Shown one piece after another: positions 15,652 to 24,244 of a stretch of 26,490 nt of DNA. Each line of letters starts with the position of its first letter. Position 1 is the stretch's first letter. The translations under genes were made by a program, and so were the position numbers. The stretch is from Sphingomonadaceae bacterium (lineage in GTDB: Bacteria > Pseudomonadota > Alphaproteobacteria > Sphingomonadales > Sphingomonadaceae): contig RFSU01000007.1 of NCBI GenBank assembly GCA_009923795.1, positions 1 through 26,490 on the forward strand, given 5' to 3'. The notes below the pieces were generated by a model. That model was not told where the DNA came from and made no database searches. It worked only from the letters and a program-made list of their open reading frames with translations.

Positions 15652-15704
15652 CCTACTCTCCTCAGGCTGTCGATGGATCGAGCCTTGCGGGACCATATCA
15701 CACC

Positions 15705-18218
15705 CTAGGCGCGCGGCAATTGAGTCGTGTCAGGAGGATTGGGCGTCATGGCGGCGATGCCAAGAGCCTCTGCCTCGAACAAGATTCGATCGTCGGACGC
15801 GCCCTGCGCCACCGTCTCGCGGCCGACAATGGCCATGACCGGCACCGCCAAAGGGCTGATCCGCGACAGCTTTTTATGCACCATCGTGCCTGCCGCACGG
15901 TCCAGCAAAGCCCCAAGTCGGCCCACATCCGTCATCCGCGTTCGGGCGTCTGCCCAGGCGGCCTCCATCAACAGATGATCCGGCTCATAACGGCGCAGCA
16001 CATCGTAAATCAGGTCGGTTGAAAAGGTCACCTGCCGCCCTGTTTTGCGCTTTCCGGGGATTTGGCGCTCCACCAGACCGCCAATCACCGCAACTTCGCG
16101 AAAGGCGCGCTTGAGCAGCGCGGAGTTTTCCACCCAGTCGATAAATTCGTCAGTCAAGATATCCGGGGAGAGCAAGGCAGCGGGATCCTCGACTGGTTCA
16201 AGGCTCCAGATCGCAAAGCAATAGTCATTGGCGACAAAGCCTATGGGGTGCATCCCCTGCGCCTCCATGCGCCGCGTCAGCAGCATCGCGAGCGATTGGT
16301 GCGCATTCCAGCCCTCAAAGCTATAGAGGACGAGATAGTGCATTTCTTCATGCGGAAAACTCTCCACCAGCAATTCACCCGGCGCGGGCAAGGTGGAGAC
16401 GCGGGCCTGCATCTCGAGCCACTCCCTCACATCCGCCGGGAACCTTGCCCAGCTTTTGCGGTCGAATAGAAACTGGCGGACACGCTCTGCCAAATGGGTG
16501 GTGAGCGGCATGCGTGCGCCCATATAGCTGGGGATCTGTGCCTTTTTGCTGGTCGCGCGCACCGTCAGGCCTGTGGCGTCGGTGCGTTCGACCTCAAGGC
16601 TCATGCCCGAAAAGAAGAAGCAATCCCCCGGCGCCAGCATGGCCCCGAAATACTCATCCAACTGGCCCAGCCGACGCCCGTTCTTAAAGCGCACCTCCAT
16701 CATGGGCGTATCCACGATAATCCCGGCATTCAGCCGATACTGCGCGATGAATTGGGGATGGGTGACGCGCCAAAGGCCATCCTTGCCCTTCACCAGACGG
16801 CGAAACCGATCATAAGCGCGCAGGGCATAGCCCCCGGTTGCGATGAAATCGAGCAGCCTAGAAAATGTCTCTTCTGAGAGATGCTCATATTGCCGGGCGG
16901 TCCTGATCTCCTCCAGCATCACAGCTTCGTCAAAGGGCGCAGCACAAGCGCAAGCCATGATATGCTGGGCCAGAACATCGAGACTTCCCGGCTGAAACGG
17001 AGCGCCATCCAACACCCCTTCCCGGATCGCATCCCATGCGGCCAGCGCCTCGAGATATTCAAAGCGGTTGCCCGGGACGAGGATCGCCTCTGACGCCTCA
17101 TCCAGCCGATGATTTGCACGGCCAATGCGTTGAATCAGTCGCGATGATCCTTTGGGCGCGCCCATCTGAATCACACAATCGACATTGCCCCAATCCACAC
17201 CCAGATCGAGGCTGGCGGTGGCCACAAGGGCGCACAATTGCCCTTGGGCCATGGCATTTTCCACCTTGCGCCGCGCTTCGATATCTAGGCTGCCATGATG
17301 AATGCCAATGGGTAGCTTTTGCGCATTGGCGCGCCATAATTCTTGAAAGATCAGCTCACACAGGCCGCGCGTGTTGCAGAAGATCAAGGTCGTCTGGTGC
17401 GCCTCAATTTCGGCCATCACCTGCGGCACGGCATAGGCACCGCTATGCCCGGCCCAGGGCACGCGATCTTCCGGCACCAAAATGCTCAGCGCAGGCGGCG
17501 CGCCCGGATCTCCGATGACCAACCGCACAGGGTGTCGCGCGGGGGAAAGCCAGTCCAGATACAGCTCTGGCTCTGCCACTGTTGCCGACAAGGCCGCTCG
17601 GCACATTTGGGGGGCGCTGGCCTGCAGTCTGGCGAGCGCCAATGTCAGAAGATCACCCCGTTTGCCGGTCGCAAAGGCATGGACTTCATCAATGATGACA
17701 CGCTTCAGCCCGGCGAACATCTCCGCACTTTCCGGGTAGGACAAAAGCAGGCTGAGGCTTTCCGGCGTTGTGAGCAGAATATGTGGCGGTCGGGCGCGCT
17801 GGCGGGCTTTGCGATCCGACGGCGTATCGCCCGTGCGCGTTTCAACCCGAATGTTGAGGCCAATCTCCTCAATCGGCTGAAGCAAATTGCGCTTCACATC
17901 CACGGCCAAGGCCTTGAGCGGGGAAATGTAGAGCGTGTGCAGCCCCTCAGACGGCGACAGGGCCAAATCCGCCAGCGTTGCCAGAAACCCAGCGAGCGTC
18001 TTGCCCGCACCCGTGGGGGCCACCAGCAGGGCATGTTCGCCCTGCTGAAAGGCCTCCGTCATATCCAGTTGATAGCGGCGGGGCTGCCACCCGCGGGCGG
18101 CAAACCATTGGTCAATCGGGGCGGGCAAAGTGAGCACAGGCCCATGTGCACTGGCGAGGCCCTGTAACTCCAGCAAAAAAGGGGACTGCTTGATCGGCCA
18201 AGATGACCAATGTTTCAC
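15705..18218 (-). CDS. Ligase-associated DNA damage response DEXH-box helicase (Lhr-type)
   Basis: An 837-residue superfamily 2 helicase of the Lhr-core type. Motifs in order: Q-motif-like RGWQPRRYQ (42-50), Walker A APTGAGKT (67-74), PLKAL (100-104), TTPESL (150-155), DEVH (177-180), SAT (211-213), IHHGSLDIEARRKVE (306-320), TASLDLGVDWG (334-344) and motif VI QRIGRANHR (363-371). The Lhr-specific winged-helix and accessory domains follow. Members act in mycobacterial and proteobacterial DNA repair, often encoded beside an ATP-dependent DNA ligase and a metallo-nuclease; neither partner is in the window. The start is a GTG at 18218 without a clear Shine-Dalgarno and could lie slightly downstream. 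Confidence 0.92.
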   Translation of the reverse strand: MKHWSSWPIKQSPFLLELQGLASAHGPVLTLPAPIDQWFAARGWQPRRYQLDMTEAFQQGEHALLVAPTGAGKTLAGFLATLADLALSPSEGLHTLYISPLKALAVDVKRNLLQPIEEIGLNIRVETRTGDTPSDRKARQRARPPHILLTTPESLSLLLSYPESAEMFAGLKRVIIDEVHAFATGKRGDLLTLALARLQASAPQMCRAALSATVAEPELYLDWLSPARHPVRLVIGDPGAPPALSILVPEDRVPWAGHSGAYAVPQVMAEIEAHQTTLIFCNTRGLCELIFQELWRANAQKLPIGIHHGSLDIEARRKVENAMAQGQLCALVATASLDLGVDWGNVDCVIQMGAPKGSSRLIQRIGRANHRLDEASEAILVPGNRFEYLEALAAWDAIREGVLDGAPFQPGSLDVLAQHIMACACAAPFDEAVMLEEIRTARQYEHLSEETFSRLLDFIATGGYALRAYDRFRRLVKGKDGLWRVTHPQFIAQYRLNAGIIVDTPMMEVRFKNGRRLGQLDEYFGAMLAPGDCFFFSGMSLEVERTDATGLTVRATSKKAQIPSYMGARMPLTTHLAERVRQFLFDRKSWARFPADVREWLEMQARVSTLPAPGELLVESFPHEEMHYLVLYSFEGWNAHQSLAMLLTRRMEAQGMHPIGFVANDYCFAIWSLEPVEDPAALLSPDILTDEFIDWVENSALLKRAFREVAVIGGLVERQIPGKRKTGRQVTFSTDLIYDVLRRYEPDHLLMEAAWADARTRMTDVGRLGALLDRAAGTMVHKKLSRISPLAVPVMAIVGRETVAQGASDDRILFEAEALGIAAMTPNPPDTTQLPRA

Positions 18219-18277
18219 GAGGGCGCGACGTGCGGCTGTGTTAGCTCTGCGGGCATGTCATCCGTTCGGAGGAAAGC

Positions 18278-19099
18278 ATGCTGGCATCCTTGAAAACCCG
18301 ACTGCGGCAGATGCGCCGCGAGGGTAAGGCCGTCGCGTTCATCAACCGCCTTGCCTATCTCAACTATCAGATCAAAAATCTGCGTGATTGGGTGGGGGCC
18401 GGGCGCATGTCCAAATTGCTGGGAGAACGGGCCTTTTCCAGCGACACCGATAAGCTTGTGACCTTCACCATGACCGAAAGCGGCGGCGCGATCCGCCCGC
18501 TGCAAAACCCTTGGGAAATCAGCGAACTGATGAAGCGCGTGCGCGCCAAAAGGCCGCAAGTCATTGTTGAAATCGGGACAGCAAAGGGGGGCACGCTCTT
18601 CCTTTTTTGCCAACATGCGGCTGAGAATGCGACGATCATCAGCCTTGATTTGCCCTATGGCCGCAATGGCGGCGGCTATCCAAGATGGAAGGAAGGCCTG
18701 TATCGCAAATTCGCAAAAGCCGGGCAGAAGCTCCATCTGGTGCGGGCCGATTCCCATCTGGATCAGACGCGCCGCACGATTGAACGGCTCCTCAATGGGC
18801 GGCCGATCGACATTTTGATGATCGATGCAGATCACAGCTATGAAGGGGTAAGGCGCGATTACACGCTCTATTCACCGTTGCTGGCTGCGGACGGCTTTAT
18901 TGCGCTGCACGATGTCATTCCCAATCGCTTTGATCCGGAAATTGAGGTTCACCGATTTTGGGATGAGTTGAAGGTTGCGCATGACACAGAAGAGCTGGTC
19001 GCCGATTATGGGCAGGGCAATTTGGGCATTGGCATCGTCCGTCCGCGTATCGCCGCCTTGGCACGCGCAGCGCCCCACCGCCATACCCGCGTTATTTAA
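18278..19099 (+). CDS. Class I SAM-dependent methyltransferase (cephalosporin hydroxylase/Methyltransf_24-like)
   Basis: A 273-residue protein with a basic N-terminal helix region (1-50) and a Rossmann methyltransferase domain: motif I VEIGTAKGGTLF (97-108), IISLDLP (120-126) as the acidic loop, and DILMIDADHSYEGVRRDY (178-195), where D183, D185 and H186 could bind a metal. This arrangement resembles the CmcI/rhamnosyl O-methyltransferase group often found with surface-polysaccharide genes, but the acceptor is unknown. The ATG has a strong Shine-Dalgarno (GGAGG). It is divergent from the helicase gene and overlaps the convergent pgmG stop at TTAA, a neighbour that does serve sugar-nucleotide synthesis. 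Confidence 0.82.
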   Translation: MLASLKTRLRQMRREGKAVAFINRLAYLNYQIKNLRDWVGAGRMSKLLGERAFSSDTDKLVTFTMTESGGAIRPLQNPWEISELMKRVRAKRPQVIVEIGTAKGGTLFLFCQHAAENATIISLDLPYGRNGGGYPRWKEGLYRKFAKAGQKLHLVRADSHLDQTRRTIERLLNGRPIDILMIDADHSYEGVRRDYTLYSPLLAADGFIALHDVIPNRFDPEIEVHRFWDELKVAHDTEELVADYGQGNLGIGIVRPRIAALARAAPHRHTRVI

Positions 19100-20481
19100 T
19101 GCCCGACGGACTCGCCCCGCACCAAGCCTGATGCAGCCAATTGGGCATCGATTTGCGCCATCAGGCGGGCGAGCCCCGCCTCATCCTTGGCTTCCGCACG
19201 TGCGACCAACACATCTTGCGTATTTGAGGCGCGCAGTAGCCACCATCCGTCTGCCGTGTTGACGCGCGCGCCATCGGTCCGGTTGACATCAGCCCTTTCG
19301 GCTTCGAGCCGGGCGAGCACTTCATCAACAACCGCGAATTTCCGGCTTTCATCGACCTGAAAGCGCAATTCGGGCGTATTGATCATCGCGGGCATGGCGG
19401 ACCGGAGCGCCGTTAAGGAGCCGCCCAATTCGCTCACTGCCTCAATCAGGCGGATGGCGGCATAAATGGCGTCGTCAAAGCCGTACCAGCGGTGCTTGAA
19501 GAAGATGTGGCCGGACATTTCCCCTGCGAGTGGGGAGTCTACTTCCTTCATCTTCGCCTTGATCAGGCTATGGCCCGTCTTCCACATCAAGGGCGTTCCG
19601 CCCAATTCTGCGATGCGATCATAGAGAGCCTGGCTTGCCTTCACATCGGCAATGATCGTGGACCCCGGCAATTCCTTCAAAACAGGTTCCGCCAATATGG
19701 AGAGAAGCTGATCCCCCCACACCACGCGGCCTTCCCCATCTATCGCGCCAACGCGGTCGGCATCGCCATCAAAAGCCACTCCGAAATCGAGCTTCTTGTC
19801 CGCGACGAGACGGCGTAAATCGACCAAATTAGCCTCAACCGTAGGGTCAGGGTGATGATTGGGAAAAGTGCCATCAATATCTGCGAACAGCAGATGATGT
19901 TCGCCCGGCAGACGCTTGACGAGCGCCTGGAGGACTTCCCCCCCAGCACCATTTCCAGCGTCCCAGCCGATGCGGAAGGCTTGCCCAGAAAACCCCTCAA
20001 CCAGCCGGTCGACATAGTGATCGAAAATCGCGTGGTCGCGGACATGACCCTGCCCGCTTTCCCAATCCCCAGCGGCGGCCAAAGCCCCAATATGCTGAAT
20101 ATCGCTGCCGAAAAACGGCCCAGAGCGTTGGACCATCTTGAAGCCATTATAGTCGGGGGGATTATGACTGCCAGTTATCTGAATTCCGCCATCGACCTCA
20201 TCCAATACGGCCTCGGCATAATAGAGCATGGGGGTTGGCCCTAGGCCAACGCGCACCACATCAGCCCCGGTTTCCGTCAATCCGCGGATCAAGGCGGCTT
20301 CCAGCATGGGCGAGGATAAACGCCCGTCATAGCCCACAGCCACGGTCTTGCCGCCTGCACGGCGGACAATGGTCGCAAAGCTGCGGCCAATCGCCCAAGC
20401 ATCGTCTTCGGTCAGCGTCGTGCCGAAAACGCCGCGAATGTCATATTCCCGCAGAGACGTGGAGTGAAACTGATGCGCCAT
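19096..20481 (-). CDS. pgmG: Phosphomannomutase/phosphoglucomutase (PgmG-type)
   Basis: A 461-residue alpha-D-phosphohexomutase. The active-site phosphoserine is S105 in TGSHNPPDYNGFK, the Mg2+ loop DGDADR is at 238-243, the sugar-binding loop GEMSGH at 320-325 and the C-terminal phosphate-binding loop RASNT at 417-421. These match the bifunctional PMM/PGM of Pseudomonas (AlgC) and the PgmG of sphingan-producing Sphingomonas. It interconverts glucose or mannose 1- and 6-phosphates, supplying nucleotide sugars for exopolysaccharide or lipid glycans. It may be read from the mipZ-dnaJ-like genes upstream across 91 bp or from its own promoter. Confidence 0.94.
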   Translation of the reverse strand: MAHQFHSTSLREYDIRGVFGTTLTEDDAWAIGRSFATIVRRAGGKTVAVGYDGRLSSPMLEAALIRGLTETGADVVRVGLGPTPMLYYAEAVLDEVDGGIQITGSHNPPDYNGFKMVQRSGPFFGSDIQHIGALAAAGDWESGQGHVRDHAIFDHYVDRLVEGFSGQAFRIGWDAGNGAGGEVLQALVKRLPGEHHLLFADIDGTFPNHHPDPTVEANLVDLRRLVADKKLDFGVAFDGDADRVGAIDGEGRVVWGDQLLSILAEPVLKELPGSTIIADVKASQALYDRIAELGGTPLMWKTGHSLIKAKMKEVDSPLAGEMSGHIFFKHRWYGFDDAIYAAIRLIEAVSELGGSLTALRSAMPAMINTPELRFQVDESRKFAVVDEVLARLEAERADVNRTDGARVNTADGWWLLRASNTQDVLVARAEAKDEAGLARLMAQIDAQLAASGLVRGESVGH

Positions 20482-20572
20482 ATTGAGAATGCCCTATTTT
20501 CTAGTCATGCGCCCCTTGCCCAAGCCTAGGGGGCAAATCAACGCGCAAATGGGGAAAAGGAGATGAGCGAGG

Positions 20573-20833
20573 TTAACGCTCTATCCGCGCCAGCAGAACA
20601 TCACGCGCTTGGTTCACTTGTGCGGCGAGATCGGCACTACCACCGGCATCGGGATGCACCTTTTGGATCAGGCGACGATGGGCGTCGGCAATGGTTGCAG
20701 CGTCCGCCGCCTCATCCACGCCCAAAAGCCGCGCAGCCTCTTCCACGGTCATATTGCCCTTTGGAGTCAAAGCCCCCCGCCAGGCCCAGATGATGATCCC
20801 AACGACAGCGACAAAAAGCAGAAACTTGATCAT
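20573..20833 (-). CDS. Membrane-anchored J-domain protein (DnaJ-like, Tim14/Pam18-like layout)
   Basis: An 86-residue protein with an N-terminal membrane helix (KFLLFVAVVGIIIWAW, 3-18) and a compact C-terminal J domain: MTVEEAARLLGVD, then the invariant HPD at 60-62 in KVHPDAGGS, ending in QVNQARDVLLA. The HPD motif is what stimulates DnaK ATPase, so it probably recruits DnaK to the inner membrane. Helix-anchor plus terminal J domain is the arrangement of mitochondrial Tim14/Pam18 and its alphaproteobacterial relatives. Its ATG overlaps the mipZ stop (ATGA at 20833-20830), so the two are translationally coupled. Confidence 0.85.
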   Translation of the reverse strand: MIKFLLFVAVVGIIIWAWRGALTPKGNMTVEEAARLLGVDEAADAATIADAHRRLIQKVHPDAGGSADLAAQVNQARDVLLARIER

Positions 20834-21630
20834 AAAAAGGCCAATTCCCTCTGAGTTGCCTCATTCGTCGGCAAAGCGAAGGCGGAAATCATTTCCCGCA
20901 ATTCCTGCCGCGCGGCGACATGGCTGACAGAGAAGCCCCCCAACTCCTTCTTGTCGAGCAAAGTCAGGCCTTTGGGAAAAAGCTCGCGATAAATCACCCG
21001 CTCACTGAGGCCCGGAACCGTGCGAAAGCCGACACGCTTTGACAATTCGGTAAGGGCCGCCCCGACCCGACGCATATTATGCGCATCCAGATGTTGCAGG
21101 CGATTGCGCAGCACCACCCAGTCCACCGTTGCCCCGTCCGTCTGCGCGCGCACTTTGCGCAAATCCCAAATCAATTCAGCGTAAAAGCTTGGCTTGCTGA
21201 CCCGAAAGCTTTCGGCATCAACCTGCCCAATCAGGTCGAGATCGACAAAGCTGTCATTAATCGGCGTCACAATTGTATCGGCGCGGGCAATAGCAGCGCG
21301 GGCCACAGGATCATCGCGGCCCGGCGTGTCGATAATCAGAAAATCCTGTCCGGCGCCAAGCGCCGCAATGGTCGTGTCCAGCGCCTCTTCAGTCATCTGA
21401 TCAAGCACCGCATAGCGCTGCACATCGAGCGTTGCGCCGCGCCTGCGCACCGTGGCTTCGCGATTTTCAAGATAGCGGGCCAATGTCTTTTGCCGGGTAT
21501 CGAGATCAAGCGCCGCGACCTGATGGCCGGACACACAAAGGGCAACGGCGGTGTGCACCGCCGTGGTCGATTTGCCGGACCCGCCCTTTTCATTGGCGAA
21601 GACGATGATGTGCGGCTTTTCCCCGGACAT
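20830..21630 (-). CDS. mipZ: Division plane positioning ATPase MipZ (ParA family)
   Basis: A 266-residue ParA/MinD-type ATPase. The deviant Walker A is NEKGGSGKST (13-22) with signature K15; LDLDTRQKTLARYLENR (41-57) and IIDTPGRDDP (99-108) are characteristic of MipZ rather than ParA. In Caulobacter MipZ forms a pole-to-centre gradient via ParB and inhibits FtsZ polymerisation, so Z-rings form at midcell. The start is the ATG at 21630, where homology begins (MSGEKPHIIVFANEKGG); the open frame continues upstream through the panC promoter region and is rejected. It is divergent from panC and leads the run with the J-domain gene. Confidence 0.92.
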   Translation of the reverse strand: MSGEKPHIIVFANEKGGSGKSTTAVHTAVALCVSGHQVAALDLDTRQKTLARYLENREATVRRRGATLDVQRYAVLDQMTEEALDTTIAALGAGQDFLIIDTPGRDDPVARAAIARADTIVTPINDSFVDLDLIGQVDAESFRVSKPSFYAELIWDLRKVRAQTDGATVDWVVLRNRLQHLDAHNMRRVGAALTELSKRVGFRTVPGLSERVIYRELFPKGLTLLDKKELGGFSVSHVAARQELREMISAFALPTNEATQRELAFL

Positions 21631-21712
21631 GGACTTGGTGCTATCCTTCCTTGATTCGCGGCCCCCAGAATCGCTAGAGGCAGCAACCCTTCCTAACCGT
21701 GCAGGAACAGCC

Positions 21713-22561
21713 GTGCAAACCATCCATGATCGTGCCACTCTGAAAGATGCTCTGAAGGGCTTGCGTGCCCGGGGAGAGACAGTGGCACTCGTGCCGACAA
21801 TGGGCGCGCTGCACGACGGCCATTTGGCTTTGGTGGCAGAGGCAAAGCGGCGGGCGGATCACGTTGTCGTCTCTATCTTCATCAACCCACGCCAGTTCGG
21901 CCCGAATGAAGATTTTGAGGCCTATCCAAGGCGCGCCGACGCCGACGCAGCCAAGCTGGAGGCAGCGGGTGTTGATCTGCTCTGGATGCCCAGCGTCGAT
22001 GAGGTCTACCCAGAGGGCTTTGCCACCCATATCCGCATTGCCGATTTGCCAGACCAGCTCTGTGGTGCGGCTCGCCCCGGCCATTTTGATGGCGTTGCGA
22101 TTGTCGTTGCAAAGCTGTTGAATCAGGTGCGGCCAGACCTTGCCCTTTTTGGGGAGAAGGATTGGCAGCAACTGGCCATCATCCGGCGGCTGGTCGCAGA
22201 CCTTGATATGGATATCGACATTGTCGGCTTCCCCACCCAGCGCGAGGAAGATGGCCTCGCCCTCTCCTCTCGCAATGCCTATCTGACGCCAGAGGAACGT
22301 ATCGCGGCCGTCGCCCTGCCACGGGCGCTGGGCACTGCCGCAAAAGCCATTGAGGCGGGCCAGCCAATTGATGCTGTTCTGAGAAAAATCGGCCCTGCGC
22401 TTGAGAAGGCGGGCTTTGCCTCGGTCGATTATGTAGCACTTGTTGATGCCGTGACGTTGGCGCCGCTGCTGCATCTGGATCGCCCGGCGCGCATTGTGGC
22501 GGCCGCCCAAATAGGCAAGGCGCGGCTGATTGATAATCTCGCGGTCACGCCTCAAAATTAA
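21713..22561 (+). CDS. panC: Pantoate--beta-alanine ligase (pantothenate synthetase)
   Basis: A 282-residue PanC of normal length, ligating pantoate and beta-alanine with ATP to give pantothenate for coenzyme A. Visible motifs: PTMGALHDGHL (28-38, the HIGH-like nucleotide-binding motif), INPRQFGPNEDFEAYPR (57-73), FGEKDWQQL (146-154) and REEDGLALSSRNAYL (177-191). The start is the GTG at 21713, with AGGA 6 bp upstream giving MQTIHDRATL; the longer open frame upstream is antisense to mipZ. panB is not in the window. It converges with the FemAB-like gene, 9 bp from its stop. Confidence 0.95.
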   Translation: MQTIHDRATLKDALKGLRARGETVALVPTMGALHDGHLALVAEAKRRADHVVVSIFINPRQFGPNEDFEAYPRRADADAAKLEAAGVDLLWMPSVDEVYPEGFATHIRIADLPDQLCGAARPGHFDGVAIVVAKLLNQVRPDLALFGEKDWQQLAIIRRLVADLDMDIDIVGFPTQREEDGLALSSRNAYLTPEERIAAVALPRALGTAAKAIEAGQPIDAVLRKIGPALEKAGFASVDYVALVDAVTLAPLLHLDRPARIVAAAQIGKARLIDNLAVTPQN

Positions 22562-22570
22562 TCTGGTCAG

Positions 22571-23725
22571 CTAGACAATTTTCTTAAACGGCGTCACCTC
22601 ATCCAGAAACGCAATTTGGCGTTCGACTGCTGCCTGTTCACGGCGCAGAAAATCGGCAACGGCCGAGCGAAATCCCGGATCAGGAAGATAATGCGCCGAC
22701 CATGTGGGCGTTGCGACATAGCCGCGGGCAAGCTTATGTTCCCCTTGCGCGCCCGCTTCCACGCGCTGCAGGCCGAGGGCAATTGCTGTTTCGATGGCCT
22801 GATAATAGCACAGCTCAAAATGCAGAAAGGGCACATCCTGACTGCAGCCCCAATAGCGACCAAAAAGCGCCTCTTGCCCAATGAAGTTCAGCGCGCCCGC
22901 AATGGGTTTGCCATCGCGCTCTGCCATATAGAGCAGCAGCTGATCCCCCATCGTCTCGCCGATGAGAGAGAAGAACGACCGTTCCAGATAGGGCTGGCCC
23001 CATTTGCGCGCGCCCGTATCCTGATAAAAATGCCAAAAGGCATCCCAATGGCGTTCGGTGATGTCTGCGCCCCGAAGGCTATGGATCACAAGCCCCGCTT
23101 GCGCCGTTGCGCGTTCCTTACGGATGGCCTTGCGCTTGCGGGACGATAGCGCGTCCAGAAAATCATCAAAGTCGCGATAGCCCTGATTAAACCAATGATA
23201 TTGAATGCCTTCGCGAACCAGCCAACCTGCGGCGCGAAACAGATCAAGCTGGTCTGCCTCCACAAAAGTCGCATGGGCAGACGACAAGCCGTTCTGCACG
23301 GTTAAGGCTTCGGCGGCGGCAATCAGCTGGCTCTGAAGTGCGGGATCCTGCGTCAAAAGGCGTGGGCCGGGAACGGGCGTAAAGGGCACCGCGATCTGAA
23401 GCTTTGGGTAATAATTGCCCCCGGCCCGGTGCCAAGCATCGGCCCAGCCATGGTCAAAGACATATTCACCCTGACTATGGCTTTTCAGATAGGCGGGCAG
23501 CGCGCCTGCCAATTGGCCATCGGCACCGTCGATGCAGATGGGCACGGGCTGCCAGCCTGTCTCCGGCCCAACGCTTTCAGATACCTCTAAGGCCGCCAGA
23601 AAGGCGTGGCTGAGAAAAGGATTAATTGGCCCGGCGCACCGATCCCACGCGTCGCTTGCAAGTGCGGCAACGCCCTCTTCCAACCGCGCCAATATGTCTT
23701 TGCCCCCCGCGTCCGGGGTGGTCAT
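22571..23725 (-). CDS. GNAT/FemAB-like N-acyltransferase, COG3146 (DUF482) family
   Basis: A 384-residue protein of the COG3146 type, in which two GNAT-like halves give a FemAB-like fold. Characteristic stretches are NPFLSHAFLAALE, YVFDHGWADAWHRAGGNYYPKL (given here as two landmarks: YVFDHGWADA and GGNYYPKL), SSRKRKAIRKER, and the C-terminal GRYWGC and HFELCYYQAIE. The enzymatic role is not established; FemAB relatives transfer aminoacyl groups to peptidoglycan precursors. It is the last gene of the DUF3572 - HAD - RidA - GNAT minus-strand run, 42 bp after RidA. Confidence 0.85.
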   Translation of the reverse strand: MTTPDAGGKDILARLEEGVAALASDAWDRCAGPINPFLSHAFLAALEVSESVGPETGWQPVPICIDGADGQLAGALPAYLKSHSQGEYVFDHGWADAWHRAGGNYYPKLQIAVPFTPVPGPRLLTQDPALQSQLIAAAEALTVQNGLSSAHATFVEADQLDLFRAAGWLVREGIQYHWFNQGYRDFDDFLDALSSRKRKAIRKERATAQAGLVIHSLRGADITERHWDAFWHFYQDTGARKWGQPYLERSFFSLIGETMGDQLLLYMAERDGKPIAGALNFIGQEALFGRYWGCSQDVPFLHFELCYYQAIETAIALGLQRVEAGAQGEHKLARGYVATPTWSAHYLPDPGFRSAVADFLRREQAAVERQIAFLDEVTPFKKIV

Positions 23726-23767
23726 GGCTGTTGCTCAGCCAATCGACGCGCGGCGGCCCTCATGGTC

Positions 23768-24244
23768 TCAGGCAGGCCGAACCGCGACAATGGCATCAAT
23801 CTCAACAGCGGCACCGCGCGGCAGAACCGGCACGCCGACTGCGGAGCGCGCATGGCGGCCCAGATCGCCAAAGACATTAATCATCAGGTCAGACGCGCCA
23901 TTGGCGACCAGGGGCTGATCCGTAAACGTCCCGGCCGAGCTGATAAACACGCCCAGCTTCACAATGCGCGCCACGCGATCCAGCGATCCGAGCGCTGCCT
24001 TCATTTGCGCGACCAGCATAATCCCACACGCACGCGCCGCGGCCTGCCCGAACGCCACATCCCGGTCTTCCCCAAGACGCCCCGTCATAACGACGCCATC
24101 CACAAAAGGCAGCTGACCCGAAATATAGATCACGCCCCCCACTTCGACGCTGGGCACATAGGACGCAATCGGCGCAGCTGGCTCTGGCAAGATAATGCCG
24201 AGCGCGGCAAGACGGGCTTCAGGGGTGTCGGTGTCATTGCCCAT
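23768..24244 (-). CDS. RidA family protein (YjgF/YER057c/UK114)
   Basis: A 158-residue member of the longer RidA subgroup, with VGGVIYISGQLPFVDG, GQAAARACGIMLVAQMKAAL and the C-terminal RSAVGVPVLPRGAAVEIDAI, whose Arg corresponds to the conserved enamine/imine deaminase residue. RidA proteins hydrolyse reactive 2-aminoacrylate-type intermediates; this subgroup may differ. The ATG at 24244 has a near-perfect Shine-Dalgarno (AAGGAGG, 8 bp upstream) located inside the HAD gene, and the two coding regions overlap by 11 bp. A TTG at 24262 is in frame but lies upstream of that ribosome site. Confidence 0.9.
   Translation of the reverse strand: MGNDTDTPEARLAALGIILPEPAAPIASYVPSVEVGGVIYISGQLPFVDGVVMTGRLGEDRDVAFGQAAARACGIMLVAQMKAALGSLDRVARIVKLGVFISSAGTFTDQPLVANGASDLMINVFGDLGRHARSAVGVPVLPRGAAVEIDAIVAVRPA

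Noticed and set aside
15652..15696. 15-residue upstream extension of the aspartyl protease
   Set aside because: It would place charged and polar residues before the signal peptide, whereas the ATG at 15651 has its own Shine-Dalgarno.
20516..20536. TTGCCC/GGGCAA inverted repeat between the J-protein gene and pgmG
   Set aside because: Only 6 bp with a 9-nt loop and no U-run; could be chance, so not called as a terminator.
21551..21712. N-terminal extension of PanC
   Set aside because: It is antisense to the start of mipZ, and PanC homology starts at the GTG at 21713 with normal family length.
21631..21738. 36-residue upstream extension of MipZ
   Set aside because: Low-complexity, not family-like, and it overlaps the panC ribosome site; MipZ homologues start at MSGEKPHIIV.
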